DNA of 64,000 nt from Solirubrobacter ginsenosidimutans (GCF_027587205.1 NZ_JAPDOD010000046.1:7445-71444); one strand, 5' to 3'. Shown: positions 7,766 to 16,826, numbered from the stretch's first letter. The notes: generated from the sequence alone by a model not told the origin. Translations and numbers: made by a program.

Positions 7766-9334
7766 ATGTCGACGCTCGCATCAAGAACCGAGTGGACGGT
7801 CAAGGCGCGTGCCGTGACCGGCGCGCGCGTCGCGGTCCCCGCGGGGATCGGCGCGCTCGTCGCGGTCTCGCTGATGCTGCGCACGACCGAGCTCGGGATC
7901 GGGTTCTGGATCGACGAGGGTCTCTCGGTCGGGATCGCCGACCGCCCGCTCTCCGACATCCCGTTCGCGCTGCGCCAGGACGGCTCGCCGCCGCTGTACT
8001 ACATGCTCCTGCACTTCTGGCTCGGCATCGCGGGGCGCAGCGAGGCGGGGGTCCGAGGGCTGAGCCTGCTGTTCGCGCTGCTGGCGATCCCGGTCGGGTT
8101 CTGGGCGGGCAAGGCGATCTGGGGGACGTTCAAGGCCGCCTGGTTCGCCGCGATCCTGATGGCGTTCAACCCGTTCCTGGCGCAGTACGCGCAGGAAGCG
8201 CGGATGTACTCGATGGTCGCGCTGCTGATCATCCCGGCGACCGCTTGCTTCATCCGCGCGTACGCGCTCGACACCGAGAACCGAAAACCCTGGATCGCCG
8301 GGTTCGCGGTCTCGGTCGCGGTCGCCCTGTACACGCACAACTGGCCGATCTTCTTCACGATCAGCGCGGCGGTCGCGTGGGCGCTGCTGTGGATCCTGGC
8401 CGACAAGCCGCGCCGGCGCGAGCTCCTGCGCGACGGCCTGCTCGGCTTCGGCGGGCTGTTCGTGCTCTACCTGCCGTGGGTCCCGACGACGCTCTACCAG
8501 GCCGCGCACACCGGCGCGCCGTGGGCCGACGCCCCCGCGCTGGACTCGCTGCTGGGGGTGCCGGGCGTGCTGCTCGGCCGGATGCCGCAGATCGTCCTGC
8601 TGATCTGCGCCGGCGCGGGGCTGATCGCGCTCGCCCGGCGCCCGCTGAGCCAGTACGCCCGGGCGGCGCTGTGCCTGGCGATCATCGCGGTGCTCACGCC
8701 GACGATCGCGTGGCTGCTGTCGCAATCCTCACCCGCCTGGGCCAACCGCTACCTGGCGGCCGCGCTGCCCCCGTTCCTGCTGCTCGCCGCCGGCGGCCTG
8801 GCGGGCGCGCGCCGGCTCGGCATCGTCGGCCTCGTCCTGGTCGTGATCATGTGGTACCAGGACGCCGCCCCTGTGGAGAAGTCCAACGTCCGCGCGATCA
8901 CCCACGTGATCACGCCGAGCCTGCGCCCCGGCGACCTGATCATCTCCACGCAGCCCGAGACGATCCCGGTCCTGCACTACTACCTGCCGCCCGGGTTGAA
9001 GTACGCGACGCTGACCGGCGCCCAGAAGGACCTGGGCGTGTGGGACTGGCGCGACGGCGTCAAACGCCTGGACGCCACGACGCCGGAGAAGGACCTCAAG
9101 CCCGTCATCGACGCGCTGCCGGTGGGCGCGCGGGTCGTGCTGGTCGAGCCGATCACGTGGACGCTCAACCGCTGGAGCGCCCCCTGGACGGCGCTCGTCC
9201 GGATCCGCTCCAAGGAGTGGTCGCAGTTCCTGTCCAACGACCCGCGGCTGCACGTGACCGCGATTCAGCCGACGGGTTTCACGCCGCCGCGGCCGAATCC
9301 GGTGCAGGCGACGGTGATGGTGAAGACGGGCTAG
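7766..9334 (+). CDS. GT39/ArnT-like membrane glycosyltransferase
   Basis: A 522-residue polytopic protein whose ATG follows directly on the stop of the preceding gene (TAGATG). The first external loop has 'WIDEGLSVGIA', the acidic pair typical of PMT/ArnT-type enzymes, followed by 'DGSPPLYYMLLHFW' and about ten further helices, ending in a soluble C-terminal domain of about 130 residues. Such enzymes move a sugar from a lipid phosphate carrier onto protein, lipid or glycan outside the membrane. Its last 56 bases overlap the convergent kinase gene. Confidence 0.82.
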   Translation: MSTLASRTEWTVKARAVTGARVAVPAGIGALVAVSLMLRTTELGIGFWIDEGLSVGIADRPLSDIPFALRQDGSPPLYYMLLHFWLGIAGRSEAGVRGLSLLFALLAIPVGFWAGKAIWGTFKAAWFAAILMAFNPFLAQYAQEARMYSMVALLIIPATACFIRAYALDTENRKPWIAGFAVSVAVALYTHNWPIFFTISAAVAWALLWILADKPRRRELLRDGLLGFGGLFVLYLPWVPTTLYQAAHTGAPWADAPALDSLLGVPGVLLGRMPQIVLLICAGAGLIALARRPLSQYARAALCLAIIAVLTPTIAWLLSQSSPAWANRYLAAALPPFLLLAAGGLAGARRLGIVGLVLVVIMWYQDAAPVEKSNVRAITHVITPSLRPGDLIISTQPETIPVLHYYLPPGLKYATLTGAQKDLGVWDWRDGVKRLDATTPEKDLKPVIDALPVGARVVLVEPITWTLNRWSAPWTALVRIRSKEWSQFLSNDPRLHVTAIQPTGFTPPRPNPVQATVMVKTG

Positions 9335-10832
9335 CCGGCAGCGTCAGCACGAAGCAGGCGCCGCCCTCGTGGGCGTCCGAGAGCTCGAGCGTCCCGTTCA
9401 TCCGCTCGGCCAGCTCGCGCCCGATCGCCAGGCCGAGGCCGAACCCGCTCTCCACGCTGGTCGCCTTCCCGCGATGGAAGCGCTCGAAGACGTGCTCGCG
9501 CTCGTCCTCCGGGACGCCCGGCCCGCGGTCGGAGACGCGCACCGCGACGCGGTGGCCGACGTGGGTGGCGTTGATCTCGATCGGCGCACCGCGCGGTGCG
9601 TAGCGCAGGGCGTTGTCGATCAGGATGCGGACGACCCGCGCGCACGCCGCCGGATCGGCCCGCGCCCAGCACGGCCCGGGGGAGTCGACCTCCAGCTCGA
9701 CGCCGCGGTCGCCGGCCCGCAGGGAGAACTCCGCGGCCACCGCGCGTGCGATCTCGCCCAGCTCGACCGGCTCGGAGCGCAGCTGCACCGCCGCGTCGAG
9801 GCGGGAGAGATCGAGCAGCTCGGTCGCGAGCACGGAGAGCCGGCGCAGCTCGCCGCGCGCGCTCTCGACCTGCTCCTGCGCGTCCTGCAGGTCGCCGCCT
9901 TCGCGCAGGTCCTCGTCAAGCAGCTCCATCGTGCCCTGGAGCATCGTCAGCGGCGTGCGCAGCTCGTGCGAGGCGGTGGCGACGAACGAGCGCCGCGCCG
10001 TCTCCTGCCGGCGCAGCTCCTCCTGCATGCGGCCCAGGGCACGGGCGAGATCGCCGACCTCGTCACGGCCGCGGTCGGTCGGCGCCGGCGCCTCGGGCCC
10101 CTCGGCCGTGATCCGGAGCGCGGCGCGCTGCAGCAGCTTCAGACGCCGCGTCAGCGTGCTCGACAGCGCGAGCCCGAGCCCGATCGCCACCGCGAGGCTG
10201 ATCACGGCGGCCGTGAAGAGCGCGTTGCGCACGAGCCGGACCGTGGTGGAGACCTCGGTCAGATTGCGCTGGGAGACGACGACGCCGGCGATCTTCCCGT
10301 TGATGAAGACGGGCATCGCGAACGTCAGCTCGTCGTCGATGATCTGGGTTTCCGAGATGTTCTCGTTCGTGGCCTGGAGCGCGAGGCGTAGCGCGCTCTC
10401 GTCCGGGGTGTTCTGGAAGTCGGTGTCGACGAAGAACGCCGGAGAGTCCGTGCCCGCGGCATCGGTGAAGCTGAGGTCGGTGACCAGGACGCGTGCTCCG
10501 TTCGTGCGTTCGCGAAGCTCGAAGGCCAGCCTGGAGAGCTCCGTGGCGCGGCGCTGACGGCGCTCCTTCTCCGCATTGACGTACCCGCCGCCCTGCTCGA
10601 CCGGGAGCTTGGCGAGCTTCGGATCGACCTTCTTGGTCTTCGTCAGCGCGGTCTCGAAGTCCCCCTGCGTCGCCTCGGTCGTTTCCTGCAGGGCCGACTC
10701 GCTCTGGTCGCGCAGCCGTGACTGCAGCGGTCCGATCGTGATCGCCGCCGCCACGACCAGCGTCACCGCACTCGTCAGCACGAGGGAGAGCAGCAGCCTC
10801 CCGCGGAGCCCTCGCAGTGCAGCGCGGATCAT
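9279..10832 (-). CDS. Membrane sensor histidine kinase (second pair)
   Basis: The 517-residue kinase has an N-terminal helix (about 12-33), a long external sensor domain (to about 165), a second helix, HAMP, HisKA with His289 in 'VATASHELRTPL' and HATPase ('DNALRYAP', 'GFGLGLAIG'). It closely resembles the kinase at 2817-4151 in its catalytic half while the sensor domain is unrelated and longer. The start overlaps the stop of the upstream regulator gene by 4 bases (ATGA). The Pro/Ser-rich tail lies in the 56-base convergent overlap with the GT39 gene. Confidence 0.93.
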   Translation of the reverse strand: MIRAALRGLRGRLLLSLVLTSAVTLVVAAAITIGPLQSRLRDQSESALQETTEATQGDFETALTKTKKVDPKLAKLPVEQGGGYVNAEKERRQRRATELSRLAFELRERTNGARVLVTDLSFTDAAGTDSPAFFVDTDFQNTPDESALRLALQATNENISETQIIDDELTFAMPVFINGKIAGVVVSQRNLTEVSTTVRLVRNALFTAAVISLAVAIGLGLALSSTLTRRLKLLQRAALRITAEGPEAPAPTDRGRDEVGDLARALGRMQEELRRQETARRSFVATASHELRTPLTMLQGTMELLDEDLREGGDLQDAQEQVESARGELRRLSVLATELLDLSRLDAAVQLRSEPVELGEIARAVAAEFSLRAGDRGVELEVDSPGPCWARADPAACARVVRILIDNALRYAPRGAPIEINATHVGHRVAVRVSDRGPGVPEDEREHVFERFHRGKATSVESGFGLGLAIGRELAERMNGTLELSDAHEGGACFVLTLPASPSSPSPSPAPDSAAAA

Positions 10833-11527
10833 GCCTCCCGGAAGCGGTAGCCCTGGCCCGGGACGGTCAGGATCAGGCTCGGCTCCTCCGGGCGGGGCTC
10901 GAGCTTCTCGCGCAGGTGGCGGATGTGGACGTCGATCGCGCGCGGATCGCGGTAGGCGGAGTCGCCCCAGATCGCGCGCAGCAGCTCCTGGCGGTTGAAC
11001 GCGTAGCCGGGACGCGACATCAGGCAGCCCAGCAGCTCGAACTCGCTGAAGGTGAGCCGCACCGGGTTCTCTTCCATCGTCACGCGCCGCAGGTCACGGT
11101 CGAGCATGACCGGGCCGACGCGCAGGTTGCCCTCGACGACGCGGCCCTGCGCGCGGCGCAGGACGGCGCGGATGCGGCTGCGCAGCTCGGCGAGGCCGAA
11201 CGGCTTGGTGACGTAGTCGTCCGCGCCCGCCTCCAGGCCCTGGACCGCGTCGGCCTCCGAGTCCAGCGCGGTGAGCATGATGATCGGCACCACGTCACGC
11301 CGGCTGCGCAGCATGCGGGCGACGTCGTAGCCCGTGGGGCCGGCGCCGAGCGCGACGTCGAGCAGCACAACGTCGAACGATCGCTCCTGCGCTGCGTCGA
11401 GCGCTGTCTCGCCGTCGCCGACGGCCGTCACGCGATGGCCTTCGCGCTCGAAGGAGCGCGTCAGCATCTCCCGCAACGGGCGGTCGTCGTCGACCAGCAG
11501 AATGTCCAAAGCGGTGGATGCCTGCAC
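10829..11527 (-). CDS. OmpR-family response regulator (second pair)
   Basis: The 232-residue regulator has a receiver domain with phosphoacceptor Asp57 ('VLLDVALG'), Lys in 'DDYVTKPFG', and a winged-helix domain ('SEFELLGCLMSRPGYAFNRQ'). It starts at GTG 11527. On its own strand TAACCT ends 8 bases upstream of the start (plus coordinates 11536-11541), so it may be transcribed leaderless. It is followed by its kinase with a 4-base overlap. Regulator 1 of this window (2131-2820) is its paralogue. Confidence 0.93.
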   Translation of the reverse strand: MQASTALDILLVDDDRPLREMLTRSFEREGHRVTAVGDGETALDAAQERSFDVVLLDVALGAGPTGYDVARMLRSRRDVVPIIMLTALDSEADAVQGLEAGADDYVTKPFGLAELRSRIRAVLRRAQGRVVEGNLRVGPVMLDRDLRRVTMEENPVRLTFSEFELLGCLMSRPGYAFNRQELLRAIWGDSAYRDPRAIDVHIRHLREKLEPRPEEPSLILTVPGQGYRFREA

Positions 11528-11563
11528 GGCCGGAGAGGTTAGAGGTTGTGAGCTCCTGGGCTT

Positions 11564-11583
11564 AAGGCCTGTTAGCGGCCTTT
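11564..11583. terminator. Small hairpin between divergent genes
   Basis: AAGGCC at 11564-11569 pairs with GGCCTT at 11577-11582 around a 7-base loop, followed by a short T-run. It lies between the divergent regulator gene and the UGM-like gene, so it could be a leader hairpin or an operator rather than a terminator. Confidence 0.3.
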
Positions 11584-11627
11584 AGCAACGCGCGGGAAAC
11601 GCTCGGGATCTGGGCAAGGTGATGCCC

Positions 11628-13145
11628 ATGTCCACCGTTGACTACACGCCGACCGACGCACCGCGTCGATCCCGGCCTGAGAAGCCGGTCGCCGTCCTTG
11701 GCGGCGGCCCCGCCGGCCTCACGGCTGGATACCTCCTTGCGAAGGAGGGGCGCCCCGTCATCGTGTTCGAGGCGGAGGACCAGGTCGGCGGCATCGCCAA
11801 GACCGAAGTCCGTGACGGATACCGGTTCGATCTCGGCGGCCACCGCTTCTTCACCAAGGTCAAAGAGGTCGACGACCTCTGGCACGAGGTGATGAAGGAG
11901 GAGTTCCTCAAGCGCCCGCGCATGTCGCGGATCTACTGGCGCGGGAAGTTCCTCGATTACCCGCTCAACGGTCGCGACGTGATCAAGAAGCTCGGCCCGG
12001 TCGAGCTCACGCGTTGTCTGCTGTCCTACGCCTGGGCCGCGGTCACGCCCAAGGGCCGCGAGGACAACCTCGAGCAGTGGGTATCCAACCGCTTCGGCAA
12101 GCGGCTCTACCAGCACTTCTTCATGTCCTACACCGAGAAGGTGTGGGGCGTGCCGGCCAGCGAGGTGCGCGCCGAGTGGGCCGCGCAGCGCATCAAGGGC
12201 CTGTCGTTCTTCACGGCCGCCAAGACCGCGTTCTTCGGCAACGGCGACAACAAGATCAAGTCGCTGATCAACGAGTTCCACTACCCGCGCTTCGGCCCGG
12301 GGCAGATGTGGGAGACGATGGCCGACGAGATCATCGCCAACGGCGGCGAGGTCCGGATGAACTCGCCCGTCACCAAGCTCGAGGTCCGTGACGGCAAGAT
12401 CGTCGCGCTCGAGGCCGGCGGCGAGCGGATCGAGCCGTCGGAGGTCATCTCGTCGCTGCCGCTGCGGGCGACGGTCGGCCTGTCCGGCGCGGCCGCGAGC
12501 GGTGCGGTCCAGGCCGCGGCGCAGGGCCTGCGCTACCGCGACTTCCTGACGATCTCGCTGATCATCGACGGCGAGGACCTCTTCCCGGACAACTGGATCT
12601 ACATCCACGATCCGAGCGTCGAGGTCGGCCGCATCCAGAACTTCCGCTCGTGGTCGCCGTGGATGGTCCCGGACCAGTCCAAGGCCTCGATCGGCATGGA
12701 GTACTTCTGCTTCAAGGGCGACGAGCTGTGGGAGTCCTCCGACGAGGACCTCGTGGAGCTCGCCAAGCGCGAGATCGAGCAGCTCGGCCTGGCCAAGGCC
12801 GCGAAGGTCGAGCGCGGGTTCGTCACGCGCGTCCCGAAGGCCTACCCGATGTACGACGCCGACTACTCCGAGCGCGTCGACGTCATCAAGAACTGGCTCG
12901 CCGGCATCTCGAACATCCAGCAGGTCGGCCGCAACGGCCTGCACCGGTACAACAACTCGGACCACTCGATGCTCACCGCCATGCGCGCGGTGGACAACGT
13001 GATGACGGGTTCGAAGCATGACCTGTGGTCGATCAACGCCGAGTCGGCGTACCACGAGGAGCATCAGGAGCCGGAGCAGCCGTATAAGCGGGTTCCGTCG
13101 ACCCAGTACGAGCGCGAGCCCCTGCACGAGGAGGCCGCCGCTTAG
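11628..13145 (+). CDS. FAD-dependent oxidoreductase, UDP-galactopyranose mutase-like
   Basis: A 505-residue flavoprotein with an N-terminal Rossmann fold 'VAVLGGGPAGLTAGYLLAKE', Glu for ribose binding in 'VIVFEAEDQVGG', and 'FDLGGHRFFTK' as in UGM/protoporphyrinogen-oxidase-like proteins. The region 'YPLNGRDVIKKLGP' and 'YTEKVWGVP' match the UGM-like amine-oxidase group often found beside glycosyltransferases and exporters of cell-surface glycans. The ATG at 11628 is preferred over GTG 11619 and ATG 11622 because an AAGG lies about 8 bases before it. The exact reaction (mutase or desaturase) is not settled. Confidence 0.8.
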   Translation: MSTVDYTPTDAPRRSRPEKPVAVLGGGPAGLTAGYLLAKEGRPVIVFEAEDQVGGIAKTEVRDGYRFDLGGHRFFTKVKEVDDLWHEVMKEEFLKRPRMSRIYWRGKFLDYPLNGRDVIKKLGPVELTRCLLSYAWAAVTPKGREDNLEQWVSNRFGKRLYQHFFMSYTEKVWGVPASEVRAEWAAQRIKGLSFFTAAKTAFFGNGDNKIKSLINEFHYPRFGPGQMWETMADEIIANGGEVRMNSPVTKLEVRDGKIVALEAGGERIEPSEVISSLPLRATVGLSGAAASGAVQAAAQGLRYRDFLTISLIIDGEDLFPDNWIYIHDPSVEVGRIQNFRSWSPWMVPDQSKASIGMEYFCFKGDELWESSDEDLVELAKREIEQLGLAKAAKVERGFVTRVPKAYPMYDADYSERVDVIKNWLAGISNIQQVGRNGLHRYNNSDHSMLTAMRAVDNVMTGSKHDLWSINAESAYHEEHQEPEQPYKRVPSTQYEREPLHEEAAA

Positions 13146-13268
13146 GCGGACGGACATATGTCCGATTGGCTGCCGTCCAGAGCGCTGCCATTCTGATCAA
13201 ACGCTTACGGAGGGCGTTCGGACAGATTGCATCTCACGGAGGGGGCAGCGGAAGGATTCGCCGATTTA

Positions 13269-13299
13269 CGGCCACGTCAATGACGTGGCCGTTTCTCGT
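13269..13299 (+). terminator. Hairpin with short T-rich tail after the UGM-like gene
   Basis: CGGCCACGTCA (13269-13279) and TGACGTGGCCG (13281-13291) are perfectly complementary and are followed by TTTCTCGTT. This is the best intrinsic-terminator candidate in the window and separates the flavoprotein gene from the DUF2252 gene. Confidence 0.6.
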
Positions 13300-13324
13300 T
13301 AAGGGGCGGCCATGATGGGTCGCG

Positions 13325-14662
13325 ATGCCCGATCTCTCCGACCTCGCCGACGCGTCTGACGCCTCGCGCCAGGACCACATCGTCGCGGTCCTCGTCGACG
13401 CCTTCGAGCACCTGATCGAGCGCGACCCGCGCGCCTTCCGCGGCAAGTTCCGCAAGATGGCCGCCGATCCGTTCGCGTTCTACCGCGGCAGCGCGGCGCT
13501 GTTCTACTCCGATGTCGCGCGGCTCGACGACCCATGGGTGGACGACGCCACATCGCGCGTCTGGATCCAGGGCGACCTGCACGCCGAGAATTACGGGACC
13601 TACATGGACTCCGCCGGCGTGCTCGTCTTCGACGTCAACGACTTCGACGAGGCCTACCTCGGGCACTACACGTGGGACCTGCAGCGGATGGCCGCGTCGG
13701 TGGCGCTGCTCGGGTTCCGCAAGGCGTTGAGCGACGCGAGCATCGGTCGGCTCATCGAGACGTATGCGCGGGCGTACGTGCAGACGGTGCGGCTGTTCGC
13801 CACCTCGGAGGTCGATCGCGACTTCCGGCTGACCCTGGACAACACCGAGGGGCCGCTGCGGACGGTGCTGCAGACGGCGCGGCTGGCGACGCGCCTGAAC
13901 CTGCTGGACGTGATGACGGCCATCGAGGACGGCGATCGCCGGCTCGCGCTGGTGCCGGAGGCGCGGGAGCTCGATCAGGCCGAGAAGGACGCGGTGCTCG
14001 GCGCCTACGCGGAGTACCTGGACACGATCCCGGAGGCCAAGCGCCAGCACTCGATCTCGTATGAGGTCAAGGACATCGTCGGGCGCAGCGGGTTCGGGAT
14101 CGGCTCGGCGGGGCTGCGCGCGTACACCCTGCTGGTCGAGGGGCGCACGCAGGCGCTGGAGAACGACGTCGTCCTGTCGATGAAGCAGGCGCAGACGCCC
14201 GCGGTGTCGCGGATCGTGCGCGACGAGCGGATCCGGGCGTACTTCGAGCACGAGGGCCACCGCACGGCGGTCTCCCAGGGCGCGCTGCAGGCCCACGCGG
14301 ACCCGTGGGTGGGCTGGTGCTCGCTCGACGGCGTCGGCCAGGTCATCAAGGAGCTCTCGCCCTACGAGGCCGACCTCAACTGGGACGCCGTGACCGAGAT
14401 GGACGAGCTGATCCCGCTGGTGCGCGACCTGGGGCGGGCGACGGCGAAGGTCCACTGCGTCTCAGACGTCGGCAACGAGCATCCGCTGGTGGACGTCAAC
14501 GTCGAGGCCAAGATCAGCGCGGTGATCGGTGACCGCGAGGACGAGTTCGCCGCGTCGCTGGCGGCGTGGGGCGCGGACTACGGCCGGCTGGCGCGCGAGG
14601 ACCACCGCCGCTTCGTCGACGCGTTCCGCAACGGGATGATCCGCGGCGTCGAGTCCGACTAA
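13325..14662 (+). CDS. DUF2252 family protein
   Basis: A 445-residue member of DUF2252, a family distantly related to aminoglycoside phosphotransferase/kinase-like folds but with no assigned reaction. Recognisable pieces are 'DPFAFYRGSAALFYSD', 'WIQGDLHAENYGTY' (the catalytic-loop-like HxxN), 'VFDVNDFDEAYLGHYTWDL' (the metal-binding-loop-like DxND) and a C-terminal helical region. The gene ends in a 4-base stop-stop overlap (CTAA) with the convergent sugar dehydrogenase gene. Confidence 0.85.
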   Translation: MPDLSDLADASDASRQDHIVAVLVDAFEHLIERDPRAFRGKFRKMAADPFAFYRGSAALFYSDVARLDDPWVDDATSRVWIQGDLHAENYGTYMDSAGVLVFDVNDFDEAYLGHYTWDLQRMAASVALLGFRKALSDASIGRLIETYARAYVQTVRLFATSEVDRDFRLTLDNTEGPLRTVLQTARLATRLNLLDVMTAIEDGDRRLALVPEARELDQAEKDAVLGAYAEYLDTIPEAKRQHSISYEVKDIVGRSGFGIGSAGLRAYTLLVEGRTQALENDVVLSMKQAQTPAVSRIVRDERIRAYFEHEGHRTAVSQGALQAHADPWVGWCSLDGVGQVIKELSPYEADLNWDAVTEMDELIPLVRDLGRATAKVHCVSDVGNEHPLVDVNVEAKISAVIGDREDEFAASLAAWGADYGRLAREDHRRFVDAFRNGMIRGVESD

Positions 14663-16497
14663 CGGCTGACCCGCACGCTCTGGTTGAGCAGGCGGGTGTT
14701 GCCGGCGGCGTCCTTGGCCTCGATCCGGACCGCGACGGTGCGAGCGCGGCTCGTCGTGCGCCGCAGCTTGACCACGAGGCGGGTGCCGGGCACGAGCCGC
14801 GCGGTGGTGCCGCGGAAGCCCGTGGCGCTGATCGTCGCCCGGCAGGCCTCGTCGGTCCGCAGGGCGACGGACAGATAGCCGCGGCGGGCGAGCGAGTTCA
14901 GGCCGGTGACGCGCATGGAGACCGCGCACGGGCGCACGTCGGCGAGGGGGAAGACCCCGGGCGCGGGCGCCGAGAACGGCGTCGTCGTCGCCTCGGGGGT
15001 GGGTGAGGCGGTCGCCTCGGCGGTGGCGGTCGCCGTCGGCTCGGCGGTGGCGGTGGGCTGCGCGGTTGCCGTCGCCGTCGCGGTCGGCGACGGTGAGGCG
15101 GTGGCCGTGGCGGTGGCCGTTGGCGTGGCCGTGACCGTTGGCGTTGGCGTTGTCGTGGCGGTGGCCGTAGCGGTCGCGGTCGGCGTTGCGGTCGCGGTCG
15201 GCGTTGCCGTCGCGGTTGCGGTCGCGGTCGCGGTCGGCGTTGCCGTCGCGGTTGCCGTCGCCGTCGCAGTGACGGTCGCCGTCGCCGTGGCCGTGACGGT
15301 GGGCGTGGCCGTTGCCGTCGCGGTGGCCGTCGGCGTCGCGGTCACTGTTGGCGTGGCCGTCGCGGTCGGCGTCGGCGTGGGCGTCGGGGTGACGGTCGTG
15401 CACGGCGTCGGGGTGCCGTCGGTGATCCGGGAGACGCTCCCGCTGAGCGAGACGACGAGGACGCGGCCGCAGGCGTCTTCGCCGATGCCCGCCAGGCCGC
15501 CCACGCTGAGGCCGGCCGTGGCGTCGCTCGCCGGCGCCGAGAGGTTGACCGAGCGAAGCGCCGTGGAGCAGTTGTCGCCGTAGATGTATCTCCCCGCCAG
15601 CGACGGGAGGCCCGGGTCGCGGACCACGACGCCGCCGACGATCGCGCAGAAGCCATCCGGGGAGTGGCTCTTCTCGACGACGGGGTCGGTGGTCGTCACG
15701 CCATTGCAACCCGGGTCGCTGCGGTACGCGTGCGCGCCTTCGCGGCACGGCCAGCCGTAGTTGGCGGCGAGGCCGACGTTGATCTCCTCCCACAGGCCCT
15801 GGCCGACGTCGGCGATGATGATCGTCCCGTCCGGCGCGAACGAGAAGCGGAACGGGTTGCGCAGTCCGCGCGCGAGTTGCTCGACGGTCGCGGGCGCCGC
15901 CGGATCGAGGCGGAGCAGCTTGCCGAGCCGCGACCCGTCGTCCTGCGAGTGGCCGTACTGGTTGTTGCTCCCTCCGCCGTCGCCGGTCGCCAGCCAGAGC
16001 TTGCCGTCGGGCCCCACGGCGACCGTGCCGCCGTTGTGGTTGGCCGCATCGGTGTGCGGGATGGCGATCAGCAGCCGTCCGGAATCGGGGTCGGCGAGGT
16101 TGGGGTTCGCCGCGGAGCGCCGGTACTCCCAGACCTGGATCTCACCCACCGGCGAGACCGCGGTCAGGTAGACGTAGAACTTGCCCGAGGTCGCGTAGTC
16201 GGGGGCGAAGGCGATCGAGAGCAGCCCGCGCTCGCTGTCGGAGGACCGGGTCTTCGACGTCAGGTCCAGGAACGGCGCCGTCTGGACGACGCCGTCGACG
16301 ATCAGCCGCACCCGACCGCCCTTTTCGGTCACGAACACCCGCGACGGCTCGCTCGCGGGCGCGGCGGCGTACGTCGGCGTCGAGAACGTCCCGAGCGTCA
16401 CCAGCGACGGCGCCGCCTGCGCCGGGGCGGCGAACGCCAAGGCGAACAGCAGCGCGAGCCAGCCCGCGCGAACGTCAGTGATCCGCCACGTGCCCAT
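14659..16497 (-). CDS. Secreted glucose/sorbosone (PQQ-type) dehydrogenase with Thr-Ala repeat linker
   Basis: A 612-residue exported protein. A signal peptide ends near residue 28 ('FAAPAQAAPS'). A six-bladed soluble glucose dehydrogenase-like propeller follows (about 30-365; 'HNGGTVAVGPDGKLWLATGD', 'GLRNPFRFSF', 'NYGWPCREG'). Then comes a very low-complexity Thr/Ala/Pro linker of about 135 residues (15.0-15.4 kb) and a C-terminal Ig-like domain of about 100 residues. PQQ binding is family knowledge; the substrate is unknown. ATG 16497 is chosen because the signal peptide begins there; it lies 23 bases inside the upstream rhodanese gene, so the two are co-transcribed. Confidence 0.85.
   Translation of the reverse strand: MGTWRITDVRAGWLALLFALAFAAPAQAAPSLVTLGTFSTPTYAAAPASEPSRVFVTEKGGRVRLIVDGVVQTAPFLDLTSKTRSSDSERGLLSIAFAPDYATSGKFYVYLTAVSPVGEIQVWEYRRSAANPNLADPDSGRLLIAIPHTDAANHNGGTVAVGPDGKLWLATGDGGGSNNQYGHSQDDGSRLGKLLRLDPAAPATVEQLARGLRNPFRFSFAPDGTIIIADVGQGLWEEINVGLAANYGWPCREGAHAYRSDPGCNGVTTTDPVVEKSHSPDGFCAIVGGVVVRDPGLPSLAGRYIYGDNCSTALRSVNLSAPASDATAGLSVGGLAGIGEDACGRVLVVSLSGSVSRITDGTPTPCTTVTPTPTPTPTATATPTVTATPTATATATATPTVTATATATVTATATATATATPTATATATATATPTATATPTATATATATTTPTPTVTATPTATATATASPSPTATATATAQPTATAEPTATATAEATASPTPEATTTPFSAPAPGVFPLADVRPCAVSMRVTGLNSLARRGYLSVALRTDEACRATISATGFRGTTARLVPGTRLVVKLRRTTSRARTVAVRIEAKDAAGNTRLLNQSVRVSR
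14985..15400 (-). repeat. Degenerate hexanucleotide repeat encoding a (Thr-Ala) linker
   Basis: About 400 bases of imperfect 6- and 12-base units (GTCGCGGTCGGC and relatives on the plus strand) encode alternating Thr-Ala with scattered Pro and Val in the sugar dehydrogenase. The repeat leaves long open frames on both strands, which explains a spurious Val-Ala-rich plus-strand frame. The tract is a candidate for length variation by slippage or unequal recombination. Confidence 0.85.
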
Positions 16498-16801
16498 CGT
16501 CAGGCTCGAGCGGCCGGCCCTGCGCGGCCCACTCGACCAGCCCACCACTCATCGTGTACGCGTCATACCCCGCGCGGCGAAACGCGTTGGCGGCCATCGC
16601 CGAGCGCCCGCCCACGCGGCAGTAGAAGACCACCGGCGTGTCGCGGTGGATCGTCTCGGCCTGCGCGGTCAACTCGCCCATCGTCAAGAACCGCGCGCCG
16701 GGGATCCGGCCCGCCTCCCACTCGTAGTCCTCGCGGATGTCGATCAGCTGGATCGACCCCTCCCGCTGCAGCTCGGCCACCCGCTCGGGCGAGACATCCA
16801 T
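16475..16801 (-). CDS. Single-domain rhodanese (sulfurtransferase)
   Basis: A 108-residue protein made of one rhodanese domain: 'LIDIREDYEWEAGRIPGA' near the start and the active-site loop 'FYCRVGGRSAMAA' with the persulfide-forming Cys. Length matches stand-alone GlpE/PspE-like enzymes that move sulfur from thiosulfate or a persulfide donor to a thiol acceptor. ATG 16801 is chosen (GTG 16810 is possible); TACCGT on the minus strand (plus 16809-16814) ends 7 bases upstream, so the message is probably leaderless. The open frame extends further 5' but that part runs antisense to the divergent flavoprotein gene. Confidence 0.88.
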   Translation of the reverse strand: MDVSPERVAELQREGSIQLIDIREDYEWEAGRIPGARFLTMGELTAQAETIHRDTPVVFYCRVGGRSAMAANAFRRAGYDAYTMSGGLVEWAAQGRPLEPDDGHVADH

Positions 16802-16808
16802 CACGCGC

Positions 16809-16818
16809 ACGGTACCTT
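16809..16818. promoter_or_regulatory. Overlapping divergent -10 elements
   Basis: Within acggtacctt the minus strand reads TACCGT (7 bases before the rhodanese ATG) and the plus strand reads TACCTT (8 bases before the flavoprotein GTG at 16827). The two -10 boxes overlap at GGTACC, so the two directions probably compete for polymerase. Confidence 0.35.
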
Positions 16819-16826
16819 CCGACAGC

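Noticed and set aside
6613..9603. A 996-codon open frame on the plus strand across both GT-C genes
   Set aside because: It is a frame shadow: Arg/Pro/Gly-rich, no family resemblance, and overlaps two well-supported membrane protein genes.
14985..15400. CRISPR array
   Set aside because: The repeats are degenerate 6-12 base units in frame with a protein; no constant repeat/spacer pattern and no cas gene.
14906..15583. Val-Ala-rich plus-strand open frame
   Set aside because: Antisense of the Thr-Ala repeat in the sugar dehydrogenase gene; open only because the repeat has no stops.
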